DNA from: Flavobacterium quisquiliarum
GTDB taxonomy: Bacteria; Bacteroidota; Bacteroidia; Flavobacteriales; Flavobacteriaceae
Direction of reading: 5' to 3'
Assembly: GCF_019308285.1 (NCBI RefSeq)
Contig: NZ_WWEM01000017.1
Span: 221,686 to 285,685 of the forward strand
Length of the DNA stretch: 64,000 bases
Below are positions 41,127 to 50,301 of this stretch, one piece after another (position 1 is the first letter of the stretch; every line of letters begins with the position of its first letter). Made by a program: the position numbers and the translations under genes. The notes under the pieces are model-generated. The model was not told where the DNA came from, searched no databases, and saw only the letters and a list, made by a program, of their open reading frames with translations.

Positions 41127-43502
41127 ATGGAAACTAAAAAATATGTAAAGCTGTTTTTCTTTTTTAGCATAAATGTTTTATCCGTTTTTATTGTAAATGC
41201 GCAAGATGTATTGCCTTTTCCGCCTGCTCCATCTGCTTCACAAGCTGGAGTTACAATTGAAACATCGAGTTATAAAAAAAGAACAGAGCCGAAACATCTT
41301 CCTGCAAATGCACCAAATATTTTGATAATATTAATGGATGATGCAGGGCCGGGCGCTCCTTCGACTTATGGTGGAGAAATAAATACGCCAACATTATCGA
41401 GGGTAGCCAATACAGGAATTTCATATAATCGTTTTCATTCAACAGCCATGTGTTCGCCTACACGCGCTTCTTTGCTTACAGGACGCAATCATACTCGTGT
41501 TGGCAACGGTCAAATTGCGGCAATTGCAAATGATTTTGATGGTTTTAGCGGCACAATTCCAAAGAGTTCTGCTACAATAGCCGAGATATTAAAAGATTAC
41601 GGTTATAATACCGCAGCATTTGGAAAATGGCACAATACACCCGAAGAGCAAATTACTTCTAAAGGTCCATTCGATTATTGGCCAACAGGTTACGGATTCG
41701 AATATTTTTATGGTTTCCTTGCAGGAGAAGCTTCGCAGTATGAACCTACTTTAGTACGAAATACTACTTACGTAGAACATCCAAAAACTTCAGGCGGACA
41801 CAATTATTATCATTTATCTGAAGATCTGGCTGACGATGCGATTTTGTGGCTGACAGAACAAAAAGCATACGCACCAGAAAAACCTTTTTTTGTCTATTGG
41901 GCACCGGGTGCTGCACATGGCCCGCATCATGTAATGAAAGAATGGGCAGACAAGTATAAAGGCAAATTTGATGATGGCTGGGACGCTTACCGCGAAAGAG
42001 TATTCAAACGTCAGAAAGAAAAAGGATGGATTCCTCAGAATACTTTGCTTACGCCAAGAGCCGAATCGATGACATCATGGGCAAATATACCAGAATCAGA
42101 AAAACCTTTTCAACGACGACTTATGGAAATTTGGGCTGGTTTTGCAGAACATGCTGATTTTAATGCAGGACGAGTTATCGACGAAATTGAAAAACTGGGA
42201 GAACTTGATAATACGATTATCATTTATATCTGGGGAGACAATGGTTCATCTGCAGAAGGTTTAAATGGTACAATCAGCGAACAATTAGCTCAAAATGCAA
42301 TTCCGACTAAAATAGAACAACATATTACGGCTTTAAATGAATTAGGAGGTTTAGACGTTTTAGGCGGACCAAAAACCGATAATATGTTTAATGCGGGATG
42401 GGCTTGGGCAACAAGTACGCCATATCAGGGAACAAAATTGCAGGGTGCTTATTTTGGAGGAACGCGTCAGCCAATGGCTATTTCGTGGCCAAAAGGAATC
42501 AAACATGATAAAACCCCAAGACCGCAGTTTCATCATGTAATTGATATTGCCGCAACGATCTATGAAATTGATAAAATTCCGGTTCCAAAAGTAGTAAATG
42601 GTTTTCCGCAAGATGAGTTAGACGGAGTAAGCATGGTCTACACTTTTACTGATCCAAAAGCGCCAGGTACACGACACACGCAGTTTTTTGATATTATGGC
42701 AAGCCGAGGAATTTATCAAGACGGCTGGTTTGCAAGTGCCAGAGGCCCAAGAGAACCTTGGGTAGGAGGAATCCCGAAAGGCATTAAACAATGGTCACCA
42801 CTTACTGATACTTGGCAGTTATATAATCTGGATCAGGATTGGTCGCAAGCAGTTGATCTAGCAGCTAAAGAACCCAAAAAACTGGAAGAGATGAAAGCTT
42901 TATTTTTAACCGAATCAGCAAAAAATAAGAATCTTCCAATTGGTGGAGGATTATGGTCAACAGCGCTTTATCATCCTGAAGACGCACCTTCTTCGCCATT
43001 GACAGAATGGACTTTTGATTCGCCTATAAAAGGAATGCCGGAATCTGCAGCTCCAAAATTGGGAAAAGTGAGCAGCACCGTAAGCATGGATGTGGAAGTG
43101 CCTGAAAACGCAAACGGAGTATTGTATGCGCTTGCAGGATTTTCAGGAGGCGTTACGTGTTATGTGAAAGAAGGTTATTTAAATTATGAATTTAATTTGT
43201 TTGAAGTACAGCGAACTAAAATAAAATCAAAAGATAAACTGCCAAAAGGCAAAGTAAAAATCGAAGTCGAATCAAAACTGGTCGATAAAATTGGCGGTGC
43301 TATGAATGTGACATTAAAAGTAAATGGAGCAACAGTTGGGCATGGAACAGTTCCTACGGCTATGTCGCTTCATTTTACATCAAATGCGACTTTTGATATT
43401 GGAACCGATTTAGATTCTCCTGTTTCTTTAGACTATTTTGATCAGGCGCCATTTTCATTTAATGGGAAAATTGGAAAAACAAAAATTACGTATTCAAAAT
43501 AA
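41127..43502 (+). CDS. S1-family sulfatase (copy 2)
   Basis: A 791-residue sulfatase homologous to its two neighbours throughout. It has a cleavable signal peptide (IVNA-Q) rather than the lipobox of copy 1. The metal-binding opening is NILIILMDDAGPG, the formylglycine motif CSPTRASLLTGR (Cys109; threonine at the usual serine position, which the family allows), then FGKWHNT and WGDNGSSAEG. The C-terminal beta-sandwich is present (about 640-790). It starts 51 bp after copy 1 and lies in one transcript with copies 1 and 3. Confidence 0.9.
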   Translation: METKKYVKLFFFFSINVLSVFIVNAQDVLPFPPAPSASQAGVTIETSSYKKRTEPKHLPANAPNILIILMDDAGPGAPSTYGGEINTPTLSRVANTGISYNRFHSTAMCSPTRASLLTGRNHTRVGNGQIAAIANDFDGFSGTIPKSSATIAEILKDYGYNTAAFGKWHNTPEEQITSKGPFDYWPTGYGFEYFYGFLAGEASQYEPTLVRNTTYVEHPKTSGGHNYYHLSEDLADDAILWLTEQKAYAPEKPFFVYWAPGAAHGPHHVMKEWADKYKGKFDDGWDAYRERVFKRQKEKGWIPQNTLLTPRAESMTSWANIPESEKPFQRRLMEIWAGFAEHADFNAGRVIDEIEKLGELDNTIIIYIWGDNGSSAEGLNGTISEQLAQNAIPTKIEQHITALNELGGLDVLGGPKTDNMFNAGWAWATSTPYQGTKLQGAYFGGTRQPMAISWPKGIKHDKTPRPQFHHVIDIAATIYEIDKIPVPKVVNGFPQDELDGVSMVYTFTDPKAPGTRHTQFFDIMASRGIYQDGWFASARGPREPWVGGIPKGIKQWSPLTDTWQLYNLDQDWSQAVDLAAKEPKKLEEMKALFLTESAKNKNLPIGGGLWSTALYHPEDAPSSPLTEWTFDSPIKGMPESAAPKLGKVSSTVSMDVEVPENANGVLYALAGFSGGVTCYVKEGYLNYEFNLFEVQRTKIKSKDKLPKGKVKIEVESKLVDKIGGAMNVTLKVNGATVGHGTVPTAMSLHFTSNATFDIGTDLDSPVSLDYFDQAPFSFNGKIGKTKITYSK

Positions 43503-43545
43503 AATATAAGTGTAGAAGTATTGAAACCTTTAGAATCTGCGTATC

Positions 43546-45912
43546 ATGAGAGAATTTTATAATTTAATGAAAATCAATTGCAACAGCATATTTTTATTGT
43601 TTGTTTTAGTTTCAGGAAGCAATTTTAAAATCTATGCGCAGGATGTGTTGCCTTTCCCACCAGTTCCAACTGCAAGTGTTGCTAACGAAACGCTGGCTGA
43701 AAGTACTCACAAACGAAGAGAAGAGCCGAATCACTTGCCAAAAGATGCGCCAAACATCATTATTATTTTAATGGATGATTTAGGTTTTGGCACGCCTTCC
43801 ACTTTTGGCGGAGGTGTCAATACACCAACTTTGACCAAAGTATTTAAAGAGGGAATTGCTTATAATGAATTTCACACTACATCAATCTGTTCGCCAAGCC
43901 GTGCTGCTTTATTGACAGGAAGAAATCATACACATGTTGGAAACGGAACTATTGCAGAAAGAGCTGTTGATTGGGATGGCTATACCGGAATTATTCCAAA
44001 AGAAGCTGCAACAGTTGCCGAAGTTCTAAAAGATTACGGTTACAGCACCTCTGCATTTGGAAAATGGCACAATACGCCTGCAAACCAAACAACCGTTGCA
44101 GGACCATTTGATTATTGGCCGGTGAATTACGGATTTCAGCATTTTTATGGATTTCTAGCTGGAGAAACTTCGCAATATGAACCACGATTAATAAACGATT
44201 TTACACCCGTTGAACCTCCAAAAGATGAAAAATACCATCTTACAACTGATTTGGCAGATCATGCTATTGAATGGATGAAGCAACATAAATCGTACGCCGC
44301 AGATAAACCGTTTTTGCTTTATTTTGCACCAGGCGCTGGTCATGCGCCACATCATATTTTTAAAGAATGGGCAGACAAATACAAAGGAAAATTTGATGAT
44401 GGTTGGGACACTTATCGCGAAAAAGTGTTTAAACGTCAAAAAGAATTAGGTTGGATTCCTAAAAATGCCATGCTGACTGCAAGAGACAAAACAATGGCTT
44501 CTTGGGAAAGTATTCCGCAATCTGAAAGAGCGTTTCAAATTAGAATGATGGAAGTATTTGCTGGATATGTAGAGCACGCCGATCATGAAGTTGGACGTGT
44601 TTTGGATGCGCTTGAAGCGAATGGACAAAAAGATAACACCATCGTGTTTTTTATTTGGGGCGACAATGGTTCAAGTGCCGAAGGGCAAAATGGTTCTATA
44701 AGTGAATTATTGGCTCAGAATGGAATTTCGAGTACTATTCAACAACAATTAGATGCCTTAGACAAACTCGGCGGATTAGATGCTATTGGCGGACCTCTTT
44801 TAGAAAATAATTATAACGCTGCTTGGGCTTGGGCTGGAAATACGCCTTTTAAACATACTAAATTGGTAGCTTCCCATTTTGGAGGAACACAAAATGCAAT
44901 GGTGGTTCGCTGGCCAAAAATGATCAAACCCGATAGTACACCACGAAGTCAATTTCATCATATAAATGATATTGTACCCACTATTTATGATATTTTGAAT
45001 ATCAAAGCGCCAAAAGTGGTAAATGGTTTTGAGCAGATGCCAATTGACGGAGTGAGTTTTAAATATACTTTTAATGATGCCAAAGCTAAAGAAGTATCTA
45101 AAGTTCAGTTTTTTGATAATAACGGAAGTCGAGGCGTTTACAAAGATGGCTGGTATGCCTGTACCTTTGGACCGCTTTATCCTTGGATTCCTGCCCAAAA
45201 GGGTTTGGCTGAATGGGATTCAAATAAAGATGTCTGGGAACTCTACAATATCAAAGAAGATTATACGCAGTATAATGATTTAGCTGCTAAAAATCCGCAG
45301 AAGCTAAAAGAACTGCAGGAAGTTTTTAATGAAGAAGCCAAAAAGAATAAAGATTATCCAATTGGTGCAGGAATTTGGCTCCGTATTCATCCAGAAGATG
45401 TTATTAAAGCGCCTTATACTTCATGGACTTTTGATGAAACCACTAAACGTATGCCCGAATTCAGCGCACCAGGTTTAGGTAAAAAAAGCAACAAAGTAGT
45501 GGCTGATGTCGAAATTAAAGAAAATGCTTCGGGAGTTTTATATGCGCTTGGAGGTTCTGGCGGAGGCGTCACTTTATTTATGGATAACGGAAAATTAGTT
45601 TACGAATATAATATGCTGATTATTGAACGTTATAATGTGGAATCATCAACAAAAATTCCCGCAGGTAAACATAAAATCGAAGTTTTAACTACTATTGCAA
45701 AACCTGGAGCGCCCGCAGATATCGTAATTAATGTTGACGGCAAAGAATACGCAAAAGGACAAGTAAAACGTACTGTTCCAGTTGCCTTTACAGCCAGCGA
45801 AACTTTTGATGTTGGTGAAGATTTAGGAGGGCCGGTTTCTATCCGTTATTATAAAAAAGCACCTTTTAAATTTGAAGGAAAAATTAATAGCGTGAAAGTA
45901 GATTTATTGTAA
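43546..45912 (+). CDS. S1-family sulfatase (copy 3)
   Basis: A 788-residue sulfatase, clearly closer to copy 2 than to copy 1: it shares the DVLPFPP opening of the mature protein and the WGDNGSSAEG motif with copy 2. The formylglycine motif is [12 protein letters not shown] (Cys115). A start at 43567 (MKINCNS) would give a more conventional signal peptide ending in YAQ. The conserved FKEWADKYKGKFDDGWD segment in the middle is also found in copy 2. The C-terminal beta-sandwich is kept. It ends the tandem, 145 bp before the convergent MFS gene. Confidence 0.9.
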   Translation: MREFYNLMKINCNSIFLLFVLVSGSNFKIYAQDVLPFPPVPTASVANETLAESTHKRREEPNHLPKDAPNIIIILMDDLGFGTPSTFGGGVNTPTLTKVFKEGIAYNEFHTTSICSPSRAALLTGRNHTHVGNGTIAERAVDWDGYTGIIPKEAATVAEVLKDYGYSTSAFGKWHNTPANQTTVAGPFDYWPVNYGFQHFYGFLAGETSQYEPRLINDFTPVEPPKDEKYHLTTDLADHAIEWMKQHKSYAADKPFLLYFAPGAGHAPHHIFKEWADKYKGKFDDGWDTYREKVFKRQKELGWIPKNAMLTARDKTMASWESIPQSERAFQIRMMEVFAGYVEHADHEVGRVLDALEANGQKDNTIVFFIWGDNGSSAEGQNGSISELLAQNGISSTIQQQLDALDKLGGLDAIGGPLLENNYNAAWAWAGNTPFKHTKLVASHFGGTQNAMVVRWPKMIKPDSTPRSQFHHINDIVPTIYDILNIKAPKVVNGFEQMPIDGVSFKYTFNDAKAKEVSKVQFFDNNGSRGVYKDGWYACTFGPLYPWIPAQKGLAEWDSNKDVWELYNIKEDYTQYNDLAAKNPQKLKELQEVFNEEAKKNKDYPIGAGIWLRIHPEDVIKAPYTSWTFDETTKRMPEFSAPGLGKKSNKVVADVEIKENASGVLYALGGSGGGVTLFMDNGKLVYEYNMLIIERYNVESSTKIPAGKHKIEVLTTIAKPGAPADIVINVDGKEYAKGQVKRTVPVAFTASETFDVGEDLGGPVSIRYYKKAPFKFEGKINSVKVDLL

Positions 45913-46057
45913 TTGTTTAATTTATATCTGAAATTATTTTAGAACGATTCGTTTATGTTAGATACTTTTTTTGATGTGCCAACGAAGATTATATATTAAT
46001 TCTTTAGTATATACTTTAAATTATAACAGATGTTTTTTTTCCTTTTCTTCAATGATC

Positions 46058-47329
46058 TCAATTCTCTGTAACCTCATTGCCTTTAGTCATATCTACAGTT
46101 TTTGGATGTAGACTCACCAGTTGTAAAACAATTGCAGTAACCACTACAAATAAGAGTAGTACAAAAACTTGTCTCATTCCTCCATTATCAGCTGCTTTTC
46201 CTAAAAATTCGGTGATAACAGCTCCTGCCGAAATACCTACAAAATTCATAATTCCATATCCAGTAGCCCTGTAGCGAGGTGCAACAAATTGGCAAAGAAT
46301 AGGCATATTGTTTGTATCGTATATTCCAAATCCAAGTCCAAAAAGGATAGCGCCAAAAATAATAGCCTCTATATTGCAGCAATAACCAAATAAAAACAAT
46401 GCTGGAATGGTAAGAAATAATCCAATAACACTGGTGTAAATTCGTCCTTTAAGATGTTTCATCACCCATTTGTCTGAAATAGCACCACCAATTAAAACAC
46501 CAAAAAAAGAAGACATAGAAATGGTTATCGTTGCAATTGGTCCCGCAAGAGACATGTCTAAATGTAAAGTTTCAGTAAATAAGGTGGGTAACCAGTTTTT
46601 GGCCGCCCAGCCCGGTAAACTTGGCGCAGCAAAATAAAAGAGTAAAACCCAAAAGGAGATATTACCGAATAATATTCCCAATCCTTTAAACATTTGCTTG
46701 AATTCATGGTTAACAGATGATTTTTTTGAAGGATCAAAAAAGTAGGCTTTCTTTTCCCTTAAAAAAAAAATAAGAAGTAAACTATAAACGACACCCAGTA
46801 AACCTACAGAGTGAAAGCTGAAATGCCAGGAAAAATGCTTAGAAATAGTGGCTCCAAAACCACCTAGCGCCTGTCCTAAATAAATTCCGGTAGTATGAAT
46901 CGCAATTGCAAAAGAGCGTGTTTTTTCTTGGTGGTAATCTGCTATTAAGGATAATGCAGCTGGAATATAAAAAGCTTCGCTAAAACCCATAATGCCACGC
47001 AAAATATAAATCTGATTGAAAGTTGTGGCGTAACCCATTGTCATAGTCACCCCTGACCAAATAAAAAGACTTCCTATAATTATTCTTTTTCGGTTAAACC
47101 GATCTGCTATAACTCCGGAAACAGGGCTCATAAACGCATATATCCAAAGGAAAATAGCCATCAAAAGACCAAAATTTTCAGCTTTAGCCAATTCAGGAAT
47201 GTCATCCATCATTGCTGATTTCATAGTGGAGAGCATTTGTCGGTCTAAATAATTCAATAAAGCAACAAACCATAGTAAGGCAACAACAATCCATGGGTAG
47301 GATTTTTTTTCATTCAATTTTGCAATCAT
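46058..47329 (-). CDS. MFS transporter (ACS-like)
   Basis: A 423-residue inner-membrane transporter with twelve hydrophobic helices and the DRFNRKRI loop motif between helices 2 and 3. The sequence resembles the anion:cation symporter branch of the major facilitator superfamily, which moves organic anions such as hexuronates or sugar acids. It faces the three sulfatase genes tail to tail, so it may import their desulfated product (inference), but it is not in their operon. Confidence 0.85.
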   Translation of the reverse strand: MIAKLNEKKSYPWIVVALLWFVALLNYLDRQMLSTMKSAMMDDIPELAKAENFGLLMAIFLWIYAFMSPVSGVIADRFNRKRIIIGSLFIWSGVTMTMGYATTFNQIYILRGIMGFSEAFYIPAALSLIADYHQEKTRSFAIAIHTTGIYLGQALGGFGATISKHFSWHFSFHSVGLLGVVYSLLLIFFLREKKAYFFDPSKKSSVNHEFKQMFKGLGILFGNISFWVLLFYFAAPSLPGWAAKNWLPTLFTETLHLDMSLAGPIATITISMSSFFGVLIGGAISDKWVMKHLKGRIYTSVIGLFLTIPALFLFGYCCNIEAIIFGAILFGLGFGIYDTNNMPILCQFVAPRYRATGYGIMNFVGISAGAVITEFLGKAADNGGMRQVFVLLLFVVVTAIVLQLVSLHPKTVDMTKGNEVTEN

Positions 47330-47460
47330 TCTCTTTTTTCAAAATAAAGGCCGAATATACGAATTCAAATACAACAGGAAAGAATTGTTTTTCTGAAAGT
47401 ACACAATTTTGCCACAGAGATTTGGGGCGGCTTAAAAAAATATAAAAAACAGCATAAAAA

Positions 47461-47488
47461 AACCTGCAAATCAAAAGATTTACAGGTT
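47461..47488 (-). terminator. Terminator behind the tRNA scar
   Basis: On the minus strand AACCTGTAAATC and GATTTGCAGGTT form a twelve-base stem with one mismatch around a four-base loop, then TTTTT. It stands where the terminator of a minus-strand tRNA gene would be, directly after the tRNA 3' fragment. Confidence 0.65.
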
Positions 47489-47491
47489 TTG

Positions 47492-47517
47492 TGGGGAGAG
47501 CAGGATTCGAACTTAAG
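47492..47517 (-). other. 3' fragment of a tRNA gene (integration scar)
   Basis: Read on the minus strand this is a T-loop and stem half (TTCGAATCCTGC) followed by acceptor strand TCTCCCC and discriminator A, with no encoded CCA. The other half of the T-stem, the anticodon arm and the D-arm are absent: the sequence upstream of the T-loop does not pair with CCTGC. The break lies at the T-loop, the usual crossover site of tyrosine recombinases in tRNA genes. The tRNA identity cannot be deduced. Confidence 0.65.
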
Positions 47518-47566
47518 TCTGGAATCCCGCTTATTTGCTGCGTTATGTTTATTTTAAAACTGTTGT

Positions 47567-47587
47567 TGCCACGATTTTGCCATAAAA
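47567..47587. repeat. att-like module, copy 1 (arm block)
   Basis: TGCCACGATTTTGCCATAAAA, 60 bases after the TTCGAAC core at 47507. A related block in opposite orientation, TTGCGGCAAAATTAAAAGC, lies at 47769-47787. The pair is built on an inverted TGGCAAAAT word and could be arm-type recombinase sites. Confidence 0.6.
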
Positions 47588-47863
47588 ATAAAACTGTTAA
47601 TTTATTTTGCTAATGTTTTGATTTTTAATGATTTGTCCTGCTGTTTTGCTACTGTAATTCTTTATGCTGTAAATATAAGTAATTTTTTATAAAATTGATT
47701 GTTTTGTCCTTTTTTTTAAATTGTATAAAATGTCTAAATAAATTCAAATAAAAAAAACTCTTAGCTTGTTGCGGCAAAATTAAAAGCAGCTCAAGATAAA
47801 GTATGATGTATTTTAGTAACTTAGTTTTCAACTGACCGGAAATCAGATAAAAATTTTTAAGTT

Positions 47864-49045
47864 ATGGCAAAAATATATAAAAGATATGACCGCATTTTTA
47901 AAGAGAGAGCTGTTGGATTAATCGATGAAAAAAATACATTGCAAGCAGCAGCAGATGAACTTGGAATAAGATCCAGCATGCTGTGCAGATGGAGAAAAGA
48001 ATATCAAAAATTCGGACAGGGAAGTTTTCCAGGTATAGGATATGACAGGTATCATCCCGATGATCATAAAGTTTTTAATTTAAAAAAGAAATTAAATGAA
48101 GCGGCCCTGAGATATGAAATTTTAAAAAAAGCATCACCATATCTTTATCAGGGAAATTTAATGATTTATGAGTTCATAAGAGAAAATGAGCGCAGTTATT
48201 CCATATTAAAAATGTGCAGCATTTTGGATGTGGGTTACGGCAGATACCACAGGTGGAAGAAAAACGGAATTTCTTTAAAACAGCAGCGGACAGCTCTTTT
48301 TAAGGAAGATCTTAAATCAATTTTTTTTCATTTTAAGGAATATTACGGACGCAATAAAATTACAAAGGAACTGCATAAACTCGGTTATGTAATATGTCAG
48401 GAAAGGGTTTCTTTTTACATGCGGGAGTTAGGGCTGCGCCGCATTAAAAAAAGAAAATTTAAGCCTACTACAGCTTCTAAGCATACTTATTACACAGCTC
48501 CAAATATCCTGGACAGAAACTTTCAGGTGCATTCCCACTCCCAGGTATGGGCATCTGATATTACCTATCTTCAGACTACAAAAGGTTTTTTATATCTCAC
48601 CATTATTATTGATCTGTATGACCGAAAAATAATAGGCTGGAACCTGGGCTCAAGTCTCGCTGGCAAAAACACTACTCTGCCGGCTCTGAAGATGGCTGCA
48701 GCAAACCGGACTGCTGCGGAGGGACTTATCTTTCATTCTGACAGGGGCGTTCAGTACGCCAACAGAGCCTTTTCTAAGGAGCTGGCTTCTTATAGGTTTA
48801 TAAAAAGCATGAGCCGTAAGGGATGCAGCTGTGACAATGCTGTATCGGAAAGCTTTTTCAGTTCGCTGAAAAGAGAGTTAATAGATCCGAGAAATAACTT
48901 ATTTACCCGCAGAAAGATGAGACAGGAAATATATGAATTTATTGAAAACTGGTATAATACAAAGAGAATTCACACCTCTCTGAATAATAAAACGATAGAG
49001 CAGTTTAATAACGATTATTACTTAGAAACAGGGATTAGAATATGA
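47864..49045 (+). CDS. IS3-family transposase, OrfA and OrfB in one frame
   Basis: A 393-residue transposase. Residues 1-70 are the OrfA-type helix-turn-helix (YDRIFKERAVGLIDEKNTLQAAADELGIRSSMLCRWRKEYQKF), about 85-190 an OrfB coiled coil and HTH_21 region, and about 215-370 the DDE integrase core (VWASDITYL, HSDRGVQYANRAF, CDNAVSESFFSSLKRE). Most IS3 elements need a -1 frameshift to join OrfA and OrfB; here they are one uninterrupted frame. It overlaps the next gene by ATGA. Terminal inverted repeats could not be fixed by eye. It lies between att-like modules 1 and 2. Confidence 0.9.
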   Translation: MAKIYKRYDRIFKERAVGLIDEKNTLQAAADELGIRSSMLCRWRKEYQKFGQGSFPGIGYDRYHPDDHKVFNLKKKLNEAALRYEILKKASPYLYQGNLMIYEFIRENERSYSILKMCSILDVGYGRYHRWKKNGISLKQQRTALFKEDLKSIFFHFKEYYGRNKITKELHKLGYVICQERVSFYMRELGLRRIKKRKFKPTTASKHTYYTAPNILDRNFQVHSHSQVWASDITYLQTTKGFLYLTIIIDLYDRKIIGWNLGSSLAGKNTTLPALKMAAANRTAAEGLIFHSDRGVQYANRAFSKELASYRFIKSMSRKGCSCDNAVSESFFSSLKRELIDPRNNLFTRRKMRQEIYEFIENWYNTKRIHTSLNNKTIEQFNNDYYLETGIRI

Positions 49046-49494
49046 AGCAGGACAATAAAATAAGTGCTGCAGACCTTTATGCTGCCAGTCTGGAACTAGA
49101 GATTAAAAAAGCAGAACTGAAGTTTGAAATCTTGAAAAATGCCGGCAGCTGCATTTCGAAGAAGAAAGACGTGCTTCATGATTTCATCCTGCAGAATGAA
49201 AAGCGCTACTCCATCCGGTTAATGACCGAAGTTTTAGGAGCCAGCAGGTACTGGTATCATAAATGGAAAAAAAATCCGCTTAATGAAACAAAGCGCAGAA
49301 AGATCTTGATGCATCAGGAAATAACCAGACTCTTCTTTAAATTTGAAAGACGTTACGGGAGCGAAAGAATTGCTGTGGAACTAAGGCATGCCGGGCATAA
49401 GATATCTAGTAAAACGGTTAGAAATTATATGCGGGAACTGGGACTTTCAGCGAGAGGCAAAAAAGAATTAACCGGGGTGCGGATCCGCAGCTGA
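49042..49494 (+). CDS. Truncated OrfB-like (HTH_21) protein
   Basis: A 150-residue protein that aligns with about residues 85-200 of the preceding transposase: a coiled coil (LELEIKKAELKFEILKNAG), LHDFILQNEKRYSIRLMTEVLGASRYWYHKWKKNP, FFKFERRYGSERIAVELRHAGHKIS and VRNYMRELGL. It stops before the DDE core, so it cannot catalyse. It overlaps the transposase by ATGA. It may be a regulatory partner or the remnant of a second transposase; the clean overlap and intact frame slightly favour a working protein. Confidence 0.65.
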   Translation: MKQDNKISAADLYAASLELEIKKAELKFEILKNAGSCISKKKDVLHDFILQNEKRYSIRLMTEVLGASRYWYHKWKKNPLNETKRRKILMHQEITRLFFKFERRYGSERIAVELRHAGHKISSKTVRNYMRELGLSARGKKELTGVRIRS

Positions 49495-49862
49495 TACTGT
49501 ATGCTGTTTTGAAGTGCCAGTGTGATGGATATAAAAAATATGTAATTTAAAATCATAAACTGTTAGGAATCGAAGCAGCATTAGGGTAAATTTGTCCTAT
49601 AGTACGTAAGGTAAAAAAAGCTTTTTTAATCAGGAAAAAAAGAGGGAACTGGCGGGTTTCGTCTGAAGGTGGATGATGCTCAAGGAGGATATGAGAATCT
49701 TAAATTCCGGTGTGCTTGTTTCTTGTCTTTTTCATAAACTATAAATTTAATTCTTTTTTTCCTTATAATTATAGTTTCAAAAAAACAAGCCATGAAATAA
49801 CTCAATTTCTGGCATCGGTTGAACAACAAGAAATATATAAGACAATAGGATGTTAATACAGT
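49495..49862. other. Gap after the transposase with nested inverted repeat
   Basis: No gene was recognised. Two nested inverted pairs occur: GCTTGTTT (49714-49721) with AAACAAGC (49783-49790), and AAACTATAA (49736-49744) with TTATAGTTT (49769-49777). They could form one long hairpin or mark an element end. Confidence 0.5.
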
Positions 49863-49924
49863 TTCGAACCTAAGCTTTTTAGAGCCTTATTTTGCTGAAG
49901 TTTTAACTTTTTAAAATCCAAATG

Positions 49925-49945
49925 TGCCACGATTCTGCCACAAAA
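49925..49945. repeat. att-like module, copy 2 (arm block)
   Basis: TGCCACGATTCTGCCACAAAA, 62 bases after the TTCGAACCTAAG core at 49863. The intervening 50 bases resemble the same interval in copy 1 (TTATTT.GCTG and TTTTAAAA words), so the whole module is repeated, not only the two blocks. Confidence 0.65.
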
Positions 49946-50061
49946 CTTAAAGCAATAACTTGACGAACTTTTTATGCTAATAAAATTTCGACCGATCCTC
50001 ACGAATATTACTAATATCAAGATTTTAAATATTAAAATAGATTGCTAAAAATCTAAATTGG

Positions 50062-50301
50062 TTATAAATTTTCTTCTTTTTCATTTAAAAATTTTCGTAC
50101 TGCTACATCTGCTATTTTAGCAAGAAATTTCAAAATATCTGTTGCTTCTTCAAATGTCACATTCATTCCTTCATCATTAAGCATTTTTTGAGCTTCCAGA
50201 AGCGTAATTAACTATTCAGGCAATTCCATTTGATAAGGTAGAACTACATCAATAGCAATCCTATATAATTGAAAGACCAATAAATTTTCCAAGTAATCAA
50301 T
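50062..50301 (-). pseudogene. Remnant of a small helical gene with an in-frame stop
   Basis: On the minus strand a frame reads YLENLLVFQLYRIAIDVVL...MELPE, then TAG (50212-50214), then LITLLEAQKMLNDEGMNVTF and EEATDILKFLAKIADVAVRKFL, ending at 50062. The second part resembles small helical proteins I recall from Bacteroidota mobile elements. The TAG may break one gene; alternatively a 40-codon gene starts at the ATG ending at 50184. The family assignment is from memory and weak. Confidence 0.35.

Noticed and set aside
41451..41465. Treating the second sulfatase as inactive because its motif is CSPTR rather than CSPSR
   Set aside because: The sulfatase signature permits threonine at that position, and the other metal-binding motifs are intact.
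44800..45198. A 132-codon minus-strand frame opposite the third sulfatase
   Set aside because: It lies entirely within conserved sulfatase coding sequence on the other strand, and its translation has no coherent motif.
47649..47831. A 60-codon minus-strand frame upstream of the transposase
   Set aside because: It is an AT-rich frame with low-complexity Leu/Phe/Lys content and spans the att-like arm block; no domain is seen.
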